Below, in pieces: positions 36,276 through 44,195 of a stretch of DNA of 64,000 nucleotides. Both the position numbers and the translations under genes were made by a program. Source of the stretch: Alcanivorax sp. DP30 (lineage in GTDB: Bacteria; Pseudomonadota; Gammaproteobacteria; Pseudomonadales; Alcanivoracaceae); the NCBI RefSeq assembly GCF_009882945.1, contig NZ_WTUY01000005.1, positions 62,001 to 126,000 on the forward strand, written 5' to 3'. Below the pieces are notes generated by a model, which saw nothing but the letters and a program-made list of their open reading frames with translations, was not told where the DNA came from and made no database searches. Numbering within the stretch: the first letter of the stretch is position 1; each line of letters opens with the position of its first letter.

Positions 36276-36692
36276 TCAGGTCGGAGGCTGTTCAGCGTCA
36301 GGGCCGTCCAGATGCTGTTGCAATTGTTCTCGTTGAATGTCGCTAATGGGCTGGCTTTGTCGTGCGACGGTATCGAAGCTGACCAGGGTGGCTTTGCCCA
36401 CGGCGGTGAGAGCGCCGTTCTGCCAGGCACGTTGAACCACTTCCAGAGAGCGGTTGCCAATCTTTCCGATGGTAGTAGTGACGGTGACCGGGCTGCCAAA
36501 CATGGACTCTGCCTTGAAGGTGATATCCATGTGCACCATGGCCAGGCCGTTTTTGCTGAGCGTAGGGTCCGGCGTGAAAATGGCAATTACCGGCTCCCTG
36601 GCTTCCAGAAACCAGACCGGCAGCACCGTATTGTTGATGTGCCCCAGAGCATCGGTTTCGCAAAAGCGAGGGCGCAAAGTTGTTGTCCACAT
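36276..36692 (-). CDS. Acyl-CoA thioesterase (4HBT hotdog family)
   Basis: 138 residues forming one hotdog fold. The N-terminal RFCETDALGHINNTVLPVWF carries the family's catalytic aspartate (ETDALGHINN), as in YbgC and 4-hydroxybenzoyl-CoA thioesterases. It likely hydrolyses acyl-CoA esters; substrate unknown. It is alone on its strand, with a repeat tract upstream. Confidence 0.87.
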   Translation of the reverse strand: MWTTTLRPRFCETDALGHINNTVLPVWFLEAREPVIAIFTPDPTLSKNGLAMVHMDITFKAESMFGSPVTVTTTIGKIGNRSLEVVQRAWQNGALTAVGKATLVSFDTVARQSQPISDIQREQLQQHLDGPDAEQPPT

Positions 36693-36742
36693 GCAGGGAA
36701 GTATGGCGGAAAACCCGGGCAGGGCAATGACAAAAAGCGACC

Positions 36743-36819
36743 AGCTACGAGCTACAAGCTACAAGCTACAAGCTACAAGCTACAAGCTACAAGCTACAAG
36801 CTACAAGCTACAAGCTACA
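36743..36819 (+). repeat. Expanded heptamer tract: 11 units of AGCTACA
   Basis: 77 nt made of AGCTACG followed by ten perfect AGCTACA units, uninterrupted. The unit is the same as in the inverted-repeat elements at 2350 and 58589, but no facing arm is present. It lies in the 328-base gap between the thioesterase and dusC, which otherwise shows no gene. Perfect units suggest recent expansion by slippage. Confidence 0.95.
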
Positions 36820-37020
36820 CTCGGTTGGAATAAGAAAGGCCGAAAAGTTCCCGGTGTTCCGCTATTCCTGCGAAGCCGCTGTAGGTGCTGCCTTCCAGTG
36901 GGCGAACCGCGCCACAGCGAGGTAAGGATCCCAGAAACGCATTGGAGATGTGGAATGCTTCCCTTCCCTTCCCACCCACCGTACGTGCCGTCTGCCCCAT
37001 CCTGCTATAGAATCCGCGCC

Positions 37021-37983
37021 ATGAAACTGATCCTGGCCCCCATGGAAGGTCTGGCGGACTTCTGGGTCCGGCAGGCGTTGACCGATGTGGGCGACTACGA
37101 CTGGTGTGTCAGCGAATTCGTCCGCGTCAGCGGGCAGCTGTTGCCTCCCAAAGTGTTCTATCGCTGGTGTCCCGAGCTGAAAAACGGCGCGCGCACCCGG
37201 GCGGGCGTGCCTGTGCACCTGCAATTGCTGGGATCCGATCCTGCCTGCATGGCAGACAATGCGGCCCGGGCGGTGCAGCTGGGGGCGCCAGCCATTGATC
37301 TCAATTTCGGTTGCCCGGCAAAAACCGTGAATCGCCATCGTGGTGGTGCAGTGTTACTGGATGAGCCTGAGGTGGTCCACGCCGTGACCCGCGCCGTCCG
37401 TCAGGCGGTGCCGGCGGAGATCACGGTATCGGTGAAGATGCGTCTGGGAAACGAAGATGACGCGCTGTCGCTGGAGAACGCCCTGGCGGTTCAATCTGCG
37501 GGTGCTGCCTGGTTAACGGTGCATGGCCGGACCAAGCGCCAGGGGTACAAGCCGCCGGCATTCTGGGATCGTATTGGCTTGATTCGCGAAGCTGTAAACA
37601 TTCCTGTGATTGCCAATGGTGAAATCTGGAACGTGGAAGACGCCATGCGCTGCCAGCAGGAAAGTGGCTGTGAGGACTTGATGCTGGGCCGTGGCGCGGT
37701 AGCGAACCCCTGGCTGCTGCGTGCCCTGCGTACCGGTGAAACCGCCTGTTGGGCGGACGTACTGCCGGTGTTACAGGGGTTTCTCCGCGATGTGACCGGA
37801 ACCGGCACCGATGCCCAGGAGGCCGGGCGTATCAAACAATGGTTGAGTTATATGCGCAAGCAGTGGCCTGAGGCCAGCCTGCTGCTGCAGCAGATCAAGC
37901 GGGAAACCGGCCCTGCCGCTATGGCGCCTTATCTACAGCTGGCGCCTCCAGGGCCAGCGTCTGGAACGGTCGCAGTACCCTAA
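37021..37983 (+). CDS. dusC: tRNA-dihydrouridine(16) synthase DusC
   Basis: 320 residues from ATG at 37021. The FMN barrel starts LILAPMEGLADFWVR; the catalytic cysteine is in LNFGCPAKTVNRHRGG near 100; VHGRTKRQGY and LMLGRGAVANPWL follow. The DusC-type start distinguishes it from DusA and DusB. It reduces U16 in tRNA D-loops. A longer upstream frame through the heptamer tract is not coding. Its last 65 bases overlap the convergent MBL gene. Confidence 0.93.
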   Translation: MKLILAPMEGLADFWVRQALTDVGDYDWCVSEFVRVSGQLLPPKVFYRWCPELKNGARTRAGVPVHLQLLGSDPACMADNAARAVQLGAPAIDLNFGCPAKTVNRHRGGAVLLDEPEVVHAVTRAVRQAVPAEITVSVKMRLGNEDDALSLENALAVQSAGAAWLTVHGRTKRQGYKPPAFWDRIGLIREAVNIPVIANGEIWNVEDAMRCQQESGCEDLMLGRGAVANPWLLRALRTGETACWADVLPVLQGFLRDVTGTGTDAQEAGRIKQWLSYMRKQWPEASLLLQQIKRETGPAAMAPYLQLAPPGPASGTVAVP

Positions 37984-38911
37984 ACGGCCCCTGGTGGCGG
38001 CGGGCAAGTGCCTGGAAGGAATCCTCCAGATTGTCCATCACCCAGGGCAGGGGCGGCACATTCTCAGTCAGTTCCGTAAAAAAGTTATCCCAGTGCACCG
38101 GAATGATGGTGTGGGCGCCAACGGCTGCCACCGTTTCCTTGAAGTAGGCGTCCTTGTAGGCCTCGCTCTGTTTGCCAAGGCTGGCAGTGGCGACAAGCGC
38201 ATAGTCGGCCTGATAACGATCCAGTTCCCCCGGCTGCATGCCGGCACTGCCCTGAATCAGTATGCGAGCTCTGGGGTGCTCCACCACCAGGCCATAACTC
38301 TGTCCTTCTTCCCAGGCGCCAATCCAGTCCGGCGGCGTTACCGGTTCAGTGATTTCTCCCTTGCCGGTCCATTTTTCGATAAGGCCCGGTAGCGGCACAT
38401 GACTGGCCGGGACAAAGGTGAGAGTGAAATCGCCGAAACGGTAGGGGTGATGGGTTTGCACCGTGGTGATGCGGGATTTGTCGAGGCCGCTGCCGCTGGC
38501 GGCCATGGCCGCCGATGAGGAGCCAAGCAGCTGCGCGCCTGTACGCTGGGCCACGATGCCGGAGTCCATGACGTGGTCGAAGTGGGTATGCAGTACCGGT
38601 ATGGCATCCAGCCGATCGATGCCTGCCTGACTCAGGGCCCGCTCGATACGTTCTTCGTTGGGTGCCATGCGGGAAAACAGCCCTGGAATGCTGATCCGGG
38701 AAAAATAGCCATCGGTGAGCAGGTGGGTGCGGCCATCAGAGACAAGCACTGTGCTGGTGCCCAGAAAGGTGATCGTCACCTGGCCCTCTGCCGGGCTGTG
38801 GTCAGTGTCCGCCACTGGCCAGCCATCCATGGAAGGGGTAACGAAATACAGGGCAAACAAGGCTGCTGCCACGATAACAAGGGCGCCGATACTCCATCGC
38901 GCTGCGTTCAT
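37919..38911 (-). CDS. Membrane-anchored MBL-fold hydrolase
   Basis: 330 residues. A hydrophobic segment at residues 6-25 suggests an inner-membrane anchor or uncleaved signal. The metallo-beta-lactamase motif HTHFDHV is near 108 and a later IPVHWDNFF supplies another metal histidine, as in UlaG-like or NAPE-PLD-like hydrolases. Substrate unknown. Its 3' end overlaps dusC tail-to-tail by 65 bases, both frames being open. Confidence 0.85.
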   Translation of the reverse strand: MNAARWSIGALVIVAAALFALYFVTPSMDGWPVADTDHSPAEGQVTITFLGTSTVLVSDGRTHLLTDGYFSRISIPGLFSRMAPNEERIERALSQAGIDRLDAIPVLHTHFDHVMDSGIVAQRTGAQLLGSSSAAMAASGSGLDKSRITTVQTHHPYRFGDFTLTFVPASHVPLPGLIEKWTGKGEITEPVTPPDWIGAWEEGQSYGLVVEHPRARILIQGSAGMQPGELDRYQADYALVATASLGKQSEAYKDAYFKETVAAVGAHTIIPVHWDNFFTELTENVPPLPWVMDNLEDSFQALARRHQGPFRVLRPFQTLALEAPAVDKAP

Positions 38912-39031
38912 TGATACATCCAGTGTTGTTATCTGTTTCAGGGTCGATCCTGACCAATTGTCCTATGTTACTGAAAAATCCGGTCTTGCGCAGGCGCTTG
39001 TGGCCCCTCAAACCGGCCACAGGCACTGTTC

Positions 39032-39075
39032 GACTAAAGTCATACTGTGCCTGCACCGCCCTTTAGCTAGTCTTG
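39032..39075 (+). promoter_or_regulatory. Paired boxes upstream of the DUF4212/symporter operon
   Basis: GACTAAA (39032-39038) and TTTAGCTAGTC (39062-39072) form an imperfect inverted pair about 65-105 bases before the DUF4212 start. The operon lies close to a LuxR-type response regulator, so these may be its binding sites. This is inference. Confidence 0.3.
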
Positions 39076-39135
39076 ATACAAGCCCGATCTCCTGAGGAGA
39101 AGGCCAATAATCACGAGGACGCAGAGGGACGAGTA

Positions 39136-39393
39136 ATGAAAGAAGAAAACGCCCGCGCCTATTGGGCCGCCAACCTGCGATTGATTCTAAGCTACCTGGC
39201 TATCTGGTTCGCTGTCTCTTATGGCTGCGGCATTTTGCTGGTGGACGAACTCAATCAGATTAACCTGTTCGGTTTCAAGCTCGGTTTCTGGTTTGCACAA
39301 CAGGGCGCGATTTATGCGTTCCTGGTACTGATCATCATGTACGCGCATTCCATGAACAAGCTGGACCGCAAGTTCGACGTCCACGAAGACTGA
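39136..39393 (+). CDS. DUF4212 small subunit of sodium/solute symporter
   Basis: 85 residues from ATG at 39136 (MKEENARAYWAANLRL). Two membrane helices (about 14-35 and 50-72), with GFKLGFWFAQQGAIYAFL between and ending in a charged tail. This family is always encoded beside an ActP-like sodium:solute symporter and is taken to be its small subunit. It precedes the large gene by 13 bases. Confidence 0.9.
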   Translation: MKEENARAYWAANLRLILSYLAIWFAVSYGCGILLVDELNQINLFGFKLGFWFAQQGAIYAFLVLIIMYAHSMNKLDRKFDVHED

Positions 39394-39406
39394 GCGAGGA
39401 AGCCGC

Positions 39407-41203
39407 ATGGATATTCAAACTCTTACCTATCTGTTTGTGGGCGGATCCTTTGCCCTGTATATCGGTATTGCGATCTGGTCGCGTGCCGGTTCCACCAAGG
39501 ACTTCTATGTGGCCGGCGGCGGGGTATCTCCCCTGGCCAATGGCGCAGCTACAGCAGCGGACTGGATGTCTGCCGCCTCGTTTATCTCCATGGCGGGTAT
39601 CATTGCCTATTCCGGCTACGATGCTTCGGTCTATCTGATGGGGTGGACCGGGGGGTATGTGTTGCTGGCCATGTTGTTGGCGCCCTACCTGCGAAAGTTC
39701 GGCAAGTTTACCGTGCCGGATTTCATTGGTGATCGCTACTACTCCAATGTGGCAAGGACCGTGGCAGTCATCTGCGTGATCTTTGTGTCTTTTACCTACG
39801 TGGCCGGGCAGATGCGTGGTACCGGTATTGTGTTTGCCCGCTTCCTGGAAGTGGACGTCAACACCGGCGTGGTTATCGGCATGGCCATCGTGTTCTTCTA
39901 CGCCGTGCTGGGCGGCATGAAAGGGATTACCTACACCCAGGTCGCGCAGTATTGCGTATTGATTTTTGCCTTCCTGGTGCCGGCCGTCTTCCTGTCCATC
40001 ATGATGACTGGGCACGTTCTGCCGCAAACCGGCTTCGGTGGCACGGTGCTGGATGCTGCGGGTAATGACAGTGGCGTGTATCTGTTGCAGAAACTGGATC
40101 AGGTGGTCACCGATCTGGGCTTTACCGAATACACCGAAGGCTCCAAATCCACCATCGATGTGTTCTTTATCGCCGCGGCCCTGATGTGTGGTACTGCCGG
40201 TCTGCCCCATGTGATTGTGCGTTTCTTTACTGTTCCCCGTGTAAAGGATGCTCGTATCAGTGCCGGTTGGGCGTTGTTCTTCATCGCGCTGCTGTACACC
40301 TCCGCGCCGGCGGTGGGTGCCTTTGCCCGTCTTAACCTGATCGATACGGTGAACGAAACCCAGTACACCGAACTGCCTGAGTGGTTCTACAACTGGGAGA
40401 ACTCCGGACTGATCGGCTGGGTAGACAAGAATGGCGACGGTGCCGTGCAAATGCGTGCCGGTGCGCCCTTCGAAGGCAAGCCCACCTTTGCCGGCAGCCG
40501 TGAGGAGGCCTCCGGTGTCTATGGCGAGCGTGTGCTGACCAATGCGGCCACCGAAAACACCTCCGAGGTGTACATCGACCGTGACATCATCGTGCTGGCC
40601 AACCCTGAAATCGGCAACCTGCCTGCCTGGGTGATCGCCCTGGTGGCTGCCGGTGGTGTGGCTGCGGCCCTGTCCACGGCGGCGGGTCTGTTGCTGGTGA
40701 TCTCCAGTGCCATTTCCCATGACTTGCTGAAGAAAACCCTGAAGCCGGATATCAACGAGAAGCAGGAGCTGCTGGCAGCCCGCGGGGCAGCAGTGGTGGC
40801 CATCTGCATTGCCGGTTACTTCGGGATCAATCCACCCGGGTTTGTGGCGCAGGTGGTGGCGTTTGCCTTCGGCCTGGCTGCAGCAAGCTTCTTCCCGGTG
40901 ATCCTGATGGGTATCTTCTACAAGCGGATGAACAAGGAAGGCGCCATTGCCGGCATGCTGGTGGGCTTGATCTTCACCTTCTGCTACATCGTGTTCTTCA
41001 AGTTCGTTTCTCCGGAGCTGAACAATGCCGAGCACTGGTGGTTCGGGGTTTCACCGGAAGGGATTGGTACCGTGGGCATGCTGTTGAACTTCGCCATCGC
41101 GTTCTCCGTGTCCCATGTCACTGCGCCGCCGCCCGAGCACATTCAGCATATTGTTGAGGATATTCGTATCCCACGTGGTGCCGGCGAAGCGCACGCACAC
41201 TAA
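39407..41203 (+). CDS. Sodium:solute symporter, acetate-type large subunit
   Basis: 598 residues with about 13 helices of the SSS family: AGGGVSPLANGAATAADWMS near 35, RGTGIVFARFLEV, and GLPHVIVRFFTVPRVKDAR near 265. It belongs with the DUF4212-linked subgroup, related to acetate permease ActP. A soluble insert of about 80 residues (around 330-400) is characteristic. Likely substrate is acetate or another short acid. A terminator follows. Confidence 0.9.
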   Translation: MDIQTLTYLFVGGSFALYIGIAIWSRAGSTKDFYVAGGGVSPLANGAATAADWMSAASFISMAGIIAYSGYDASVYLMGWTGGYVLLAMLLAPYLRKFGKFTVPDFIGDRYYSNVARTVAVICVIFVSFTYVAGQMRGTGIVFARFLEVDVNTGVVIGMAIVFFYAVLGGMKGITYTQVAQYCVLIFAFLVPAVFLSIMMTGHVLPQTGFGGTVLDAAGNDSGVYLLQKLDQVVTDLGFTEYTEGSKSTIDVFFIAAALMCGTAGLPHVIVRFFTVPRVKDARISAGWALFFIALLYTSAPAVGAFARLNLIDTVNETQYTELPEWFYNWENSGLIGWVDKNGDGAVQMRAGAPFEGKPTFAGSREEASGVYGERVLTNAATENTSEVYIDRDIIVLANPEIGNLPAWVIALVAAGGVAAALSTAAGLLLVISSAISHDLLKKTLKPDINEKQELLAARGAAVVAICIAGYFGINPPGFVAQVVAFAFGLAAASFFPVILMGIFYKRMNKEGAIAGMLVGLIFTFCYIVFFKFVSPELNNAEHWWFGVSPEGIGTVGMLLNFAIAFSVSHVTAPPPEHIQHIVEDIRIPRGAGEAHAH

Positions 41204-41222
41204 ATGTTAACAACGGGAGAGC

Positions 41223-41259
41223 AAGCCGGTATGGATGAAATATTCATGCCGGCTTTTTT
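41223..41259 (+). terminator. Rho-independent terminator after the symporter gene
   Basis: AAGCCGGTATG pairs with CATGCCGGCTT across a short loop and is followed by a T-run at 41252-41258. It ends the DUF4212-symporter transcript. Confidence 0.85.
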
Positions 41260-41264
41260 CTCTG

Positions 41265-41421
41265 AGTTTAAAGTTCAAAGCTGAAAGTTAAAAAGCGTGC
41301 CTGATGTGATGGGTGCTTTGGTTGCAAAGCTCGGGCACTAACGGGTGGTTAGCGGCAGATTTCGAGTCAGGCGTAATCGCACCTGTCCCGCGTTTTAACT
41401 TTCAACTTTTAACTTCCAACT
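41265..41421. repeat. Heptamer inverted-repeat element (AGTTAAA family)
   Basis: Left arm 41265-41297: AGTTTAA, AGTTCAA, AGCTGAA, AGTTAAA plus AAGCG. Right arm 41389-41421 on the opposite strand: AGTTGGA, AGTTAAA, AGTTGAA, AGTTAAA plus ACGCG. Both are exactly 33 nt around a 91-nt loop without a gene. The right arm ends 12 bases before the next ATG. Confidence 0.92.
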
Positions 41422-41433
41422 GGGTTTGACCCG

Positions 41434-43245
41434 ATGATTGAACAGGAACTCAATCACTACCCGTTTACCCTGCTTGGGGAGGATGCCCGTCATCGTCTTA
41501 ACCAGGGAATGGATCTGGCGTATTTTGAAAAAGGCGACATCATTCTGGATGCGGCCAGTGCCAGTGATTATGTCTATGTGGTGCACAAAGGCAGTGTGGC
41601 CGAGCTGGATGTGACTGCGCCGGATGGGCGCAGCCAGGTCGGTATTTATGCGGCAGGCGATTTATTTGGGGCGATCAGCGTAATTAACGGCAAGAGCCGT
41701 TATCGCTTTCGCTGCGAAGAGCAGACGCTGTGTCATCTGATTCCCGCCAAACTGTTTCTGACACTCTGCAATGAAGAAGATGAATTTGGCCGTTACTTTC
41801 GTCAAACCCTGGCGGAAAAATCCCAGCGCCTGGCAGAGCGTCGTGAAGGGGGCGTCACCCTGGCGGGCTTTATGCTGGCACGGGTAGAGCAGTGCATGCG
41901 CGAGCCGATGATCATGTCTGCCAGTGCCAGCCTGCGCGATGCAGTAGCCACTCTCAAGCGGCATGGCGTTGATAGCGTGTTGGTGGAGATTGATGCGAAA
42001 TTTGCCATCGTCACCAAGACAGATTTGCTCACCGGCCTGGTGATGGGCGGGCACAGTCCAGATGATCCGCTATCCAGCGTGGCGGAGCGCAACCTGGTTA
42101 CCGCTTTGCCTGGGGATTATCTTTTTACGGCCCTGACCATGATGACCCGCCACAAGGTGGCTCGGGTGGTTGTCATGGCCCATGGCCACCCCGTGGGCGT
42201 GGTAGAACTCACTGACGTACTCAGTTTCTTCTCCAGTCGTTCCTATGTGGTGGGGCTGGAAATTGAGAAAGCCGAAGATCTGGATGCGTTGAGATTAGCC
42301 AGCGAGCGTTTGCCGGATCTGGTCCAGGCGCTGATGGCCCAGGGTGTGAAGATGCGTTTTGCCATGGATCTTCTTGCCGCCCTGAATGGCAGGATCATGG
42401 CCAAGGCCTTCGAGATGGTGATTCCTGCCGAGCAGCACTCCGCCTGCCTGATCGTCATGGGCAGTGAAGGTCGCGGCGAACAGATTCTCAAGACCGATCA
42501 GGATAATGGCCTGATTCTGGGCGATCATCAGGACTGGCCGCATTGCCACAAGGATGCCGGTCAGTTCACCGAAACCTTGCTGACCCTTGGCTATCCGCCC
42601 TGTCCCGGCAAGGTCATGGTGTCCAATCCTGAGTGGGTAGGGACGCAAAGCCAGTGGCGCGAACGCATCCATGACTGGGCCGGCGATGCCGGTGGTGAAG
42701 GCATGATCCGGATTACGACGCTTGTCGATGCTCACTGTGTGGCCGGCAGCAGCCATCTGCTGGATGAAATTCGCCAGACCCTGTTCGACCGCTGCAGCGA
42801 TGATGAGGTGTTCCTGCGGCACTTTGCCCGACCGGTCCTGCAATTCGCCACACCGTTGAACCTGTTCGGCTCACTGAAAAAGCCCCAGCACGGTATTGAT
42901 ATCAAGAAAGGGGCGCTGTTCCCGCTGGTTCACGGAGTGCGTGCCATGGCGTTGCAATGCCGTATCGAAGAAACCTCTACCCTGGCACGGCTGGAAAAAC
43001 TGGTGGCAGCCGGGGCCATGGAAGCAAGTTTTGCGGAAGACCTGGGTGAAGCCATGGAATTGTTCAGTGAACTGCGACTGAACCATCAACTGGAAAACCT
43101 GCATGGGGATGCGATGAATATCCCCAGCAACCATATTGTGGTGCAGACCCTGTCGTCGCTGGAGCGTGATTTGCTGCGCGACGCCCTGCACCTGGTCAGT
43201 GACTTCAAGCAGCGCTTGTCCCGTCGTTTCCATCTGGAATACTGA
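41434..43245 (+). CDS. cNMP-binding / CBS / DUF294 nucleotidyltransferase-like protein
   Basis: 603 residues. Cyclic-nucleotide-binding domain at about 12-130, two CBS domains at about 150-270, a DUF294 nucleotidyltransferase-like domain at about 300-430 with GSEGRGEQILKTDQDN (metal-binding D-x-D), and a C-terminal helical domain. It resembles GlnD-related signalling proteins of unknown target. It lies between the symporter and a DEDDh exonuclease, an order also known in Pseudomonas (the PA3232-PA3235 region), where it is linked to acetate use. Confidence 0.88.
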   Translation: MIEQELNHYPFTLLGEDARHRLNQGMDLAYFEKGDIILDAASASDYVYVVHKGSVAELDVTAPDGRSQVGIYAAGDLFGAISVINGKSRYRFRCEEQTLCHLIPAKLFLTLCNEEDEFGRYFRQTLAEKSQRLAERREGGVTLAGFMLARVEQCMREPMIMSASASLRDAVATLKRHGVDSVLVEIDAKFAIVTKTDLLTGLVMGGHSPDDPLSSVAERNLVTALPGDYLFTALTMMTRHKVARVVVMAHGHPVGVVELTDVLSFFSSRSYVVGLEIEKAEDLDALRLASERLPDLVQALMAQGVKMRFAMDLLAALNGRIMAKAFEMVIPAEQHSACLIVMGSEGRGEQILKTDQDNGLILGDHQDWPHCHKDAGQFTETLLTLGYPPCPGKVMVSNPEWVGTQSQWRERIHDWAGDAGGEGMIRITTLVDAHCVAGSSHLLDEIRQTLFDRCSDDEVFLRHFARPVLQFATPLNLFGSLKKPQHGIDIKKGALFPLVHGVRAMALQCRIEETSTLARLEKLVAAGAMEASFAEDLGEAMELFSELRLNHQLENLHGDAMNIPSNHIVVQTLSSLERDLLRDALHLVSDFKQRLSRRFHLEY

Positions 43246-43276
43246 GGACATGGCGCCGCCGTCGGGAGTAAAAAGA

Positions 43277-43891
43277 ATGATCAGACAGTTGCGACGCTAT
43301 GCGGATCGTTACCGCCACGCCCACGGCCCCTATGGCCACCTGTTCCTGCCCTATGAGGGGGAGGATGTGGTGGCGCTGGACTGTGAGACCACCGGGTTGG
43401 ACAGCCGCCATGCGGAACTGGTGTCCATTGCTGCGGTGCCGGTACGCGCAGGGCGCGTCTGTGCCAGTGAAAGCATGGATGTGCATTTTAAGCCGCCGGA
43501 GAGTCTCTCGAGTGATTCCATAACCATTCATCGCCTGCGCCCGGTGGATCTGGATGAAGGTGAGGAAATTGCCGACACCCTGGAAGCCCTGCTGGCGTTT
43601 ATTGGCAACCGGCCGGTGGTGGGCTGGTGTATCGACTTCGATGTGGCGATGATCAATCGTTACCTGCGACCCTTGCTGGGTTTTGATCTGCCCAACGCCA
43701 CCATCGAACTGTCCCTCCTCTATCAGAAGAAAATGCGCTATTGGCAGCCTGAAATGGAGCCGGACCTGCGTTTCGAGGCCATGGCCAAGGCCTTGCAGGT
43801 GCCCATGATGGCGCGGCACAGCGCTCGCGGTGATGCCGTGACGGCGGGGCTTATGTACCTGCAGTTACAGCGTGCCACCCAAGACCATTAA
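43277..43891 (+). CDS. DEDDh 3'-5' exonuclease (DnaQ/PolC-like)
   Basis: 204 residues from ATG at 43277 (MIRQLRRYADR); an ATG at 43250 is an alternative. ExoI motif ALDCETTGLD, ExoII GWCIDFDVAMI and ExoIII-like ARHSARGDAVTAG give the full DEDDh set. Domain alone, without a polymerase partner, resembling the epsilon subunit. In this conserved cluster its substrate is unknown. It begins 31 bases after the DUF294 stop. Confidence 0.88.
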   Translation: MIRQLRRYADRYRHAHGPYGHLFLPYEGEDVVALDCETTGLDSRHAELVSIAAVPVRAGRVCASESMDVHFKPPESLSSDSITIHRLRPVDLDEGEEIADTLEALLAFIGNRPVVGWCIDFDVAMINRYLRPLLGFDLPNATIELSLLYQKKMRYWQPEMEPDLRFEAMAKALQVPMMARHSARGDAVTAGLMYLQLQRATQDH

Positions 43892-43911
43892 CCCCATTAC
43901 GGAGAACTGCC

Positions 43912-44127
43912 ATGCAGATAGCCGAACAGATCTGTCTGGTGCTGGGTCTGGCCATTGTGGCCTTCAGCTACCTGACGTACTGGCGCCGAACCGGCGATGC
44001 CCGAGGCGTCATGACCTTCTGGCGCAAGAGGATGACGCTGGATATTCACGAATTCAAACTGCAGCGGGCAGGCCTGTGCCTTCTGGTGGTGGCTGTGGTG
44101 CTGCGTTTCACCGGCGCTCTGGTATAA
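43912..44127 (+). CDS. Small conserved membrane protein
   Basis: 71 residues with an N-terminal helix (about 7-24), a basic loop YWRRTGDARGVMTFWRKRM and a C-terminal helix (about 52-68). ACGGAGA precedes the ATG by eight bases. I do not recognise a family. Placed between the exonuclease and kinase genes on the same strand, it may be part of the operon. Confidence 0.7.
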   Translation: MQIAEQICLVLGLAIVAFSYLTYWRRTGDARGVMTFWRKRMTLDIHEFKLQRAGLCLLVVAVVLRFTGALV

Positions 44128-44195
44128 AGGAAGACACAGCAGGTAGTCATGCCATTGGTGGGTGCCTGCAGGTCCAACAATAATCGGGAGCCGCT

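Noticed and set aside
36743-36819. CRISPR array
   Set aside because: Units are 7 bp with no spacers, and no cas genes are near.
36454-37020. Upstream extension of dusC through the heptamer tract
   Set aside because: DusC proteins begin at MKLILAPMEG; the extension translates repeat DNA and gap sequence.
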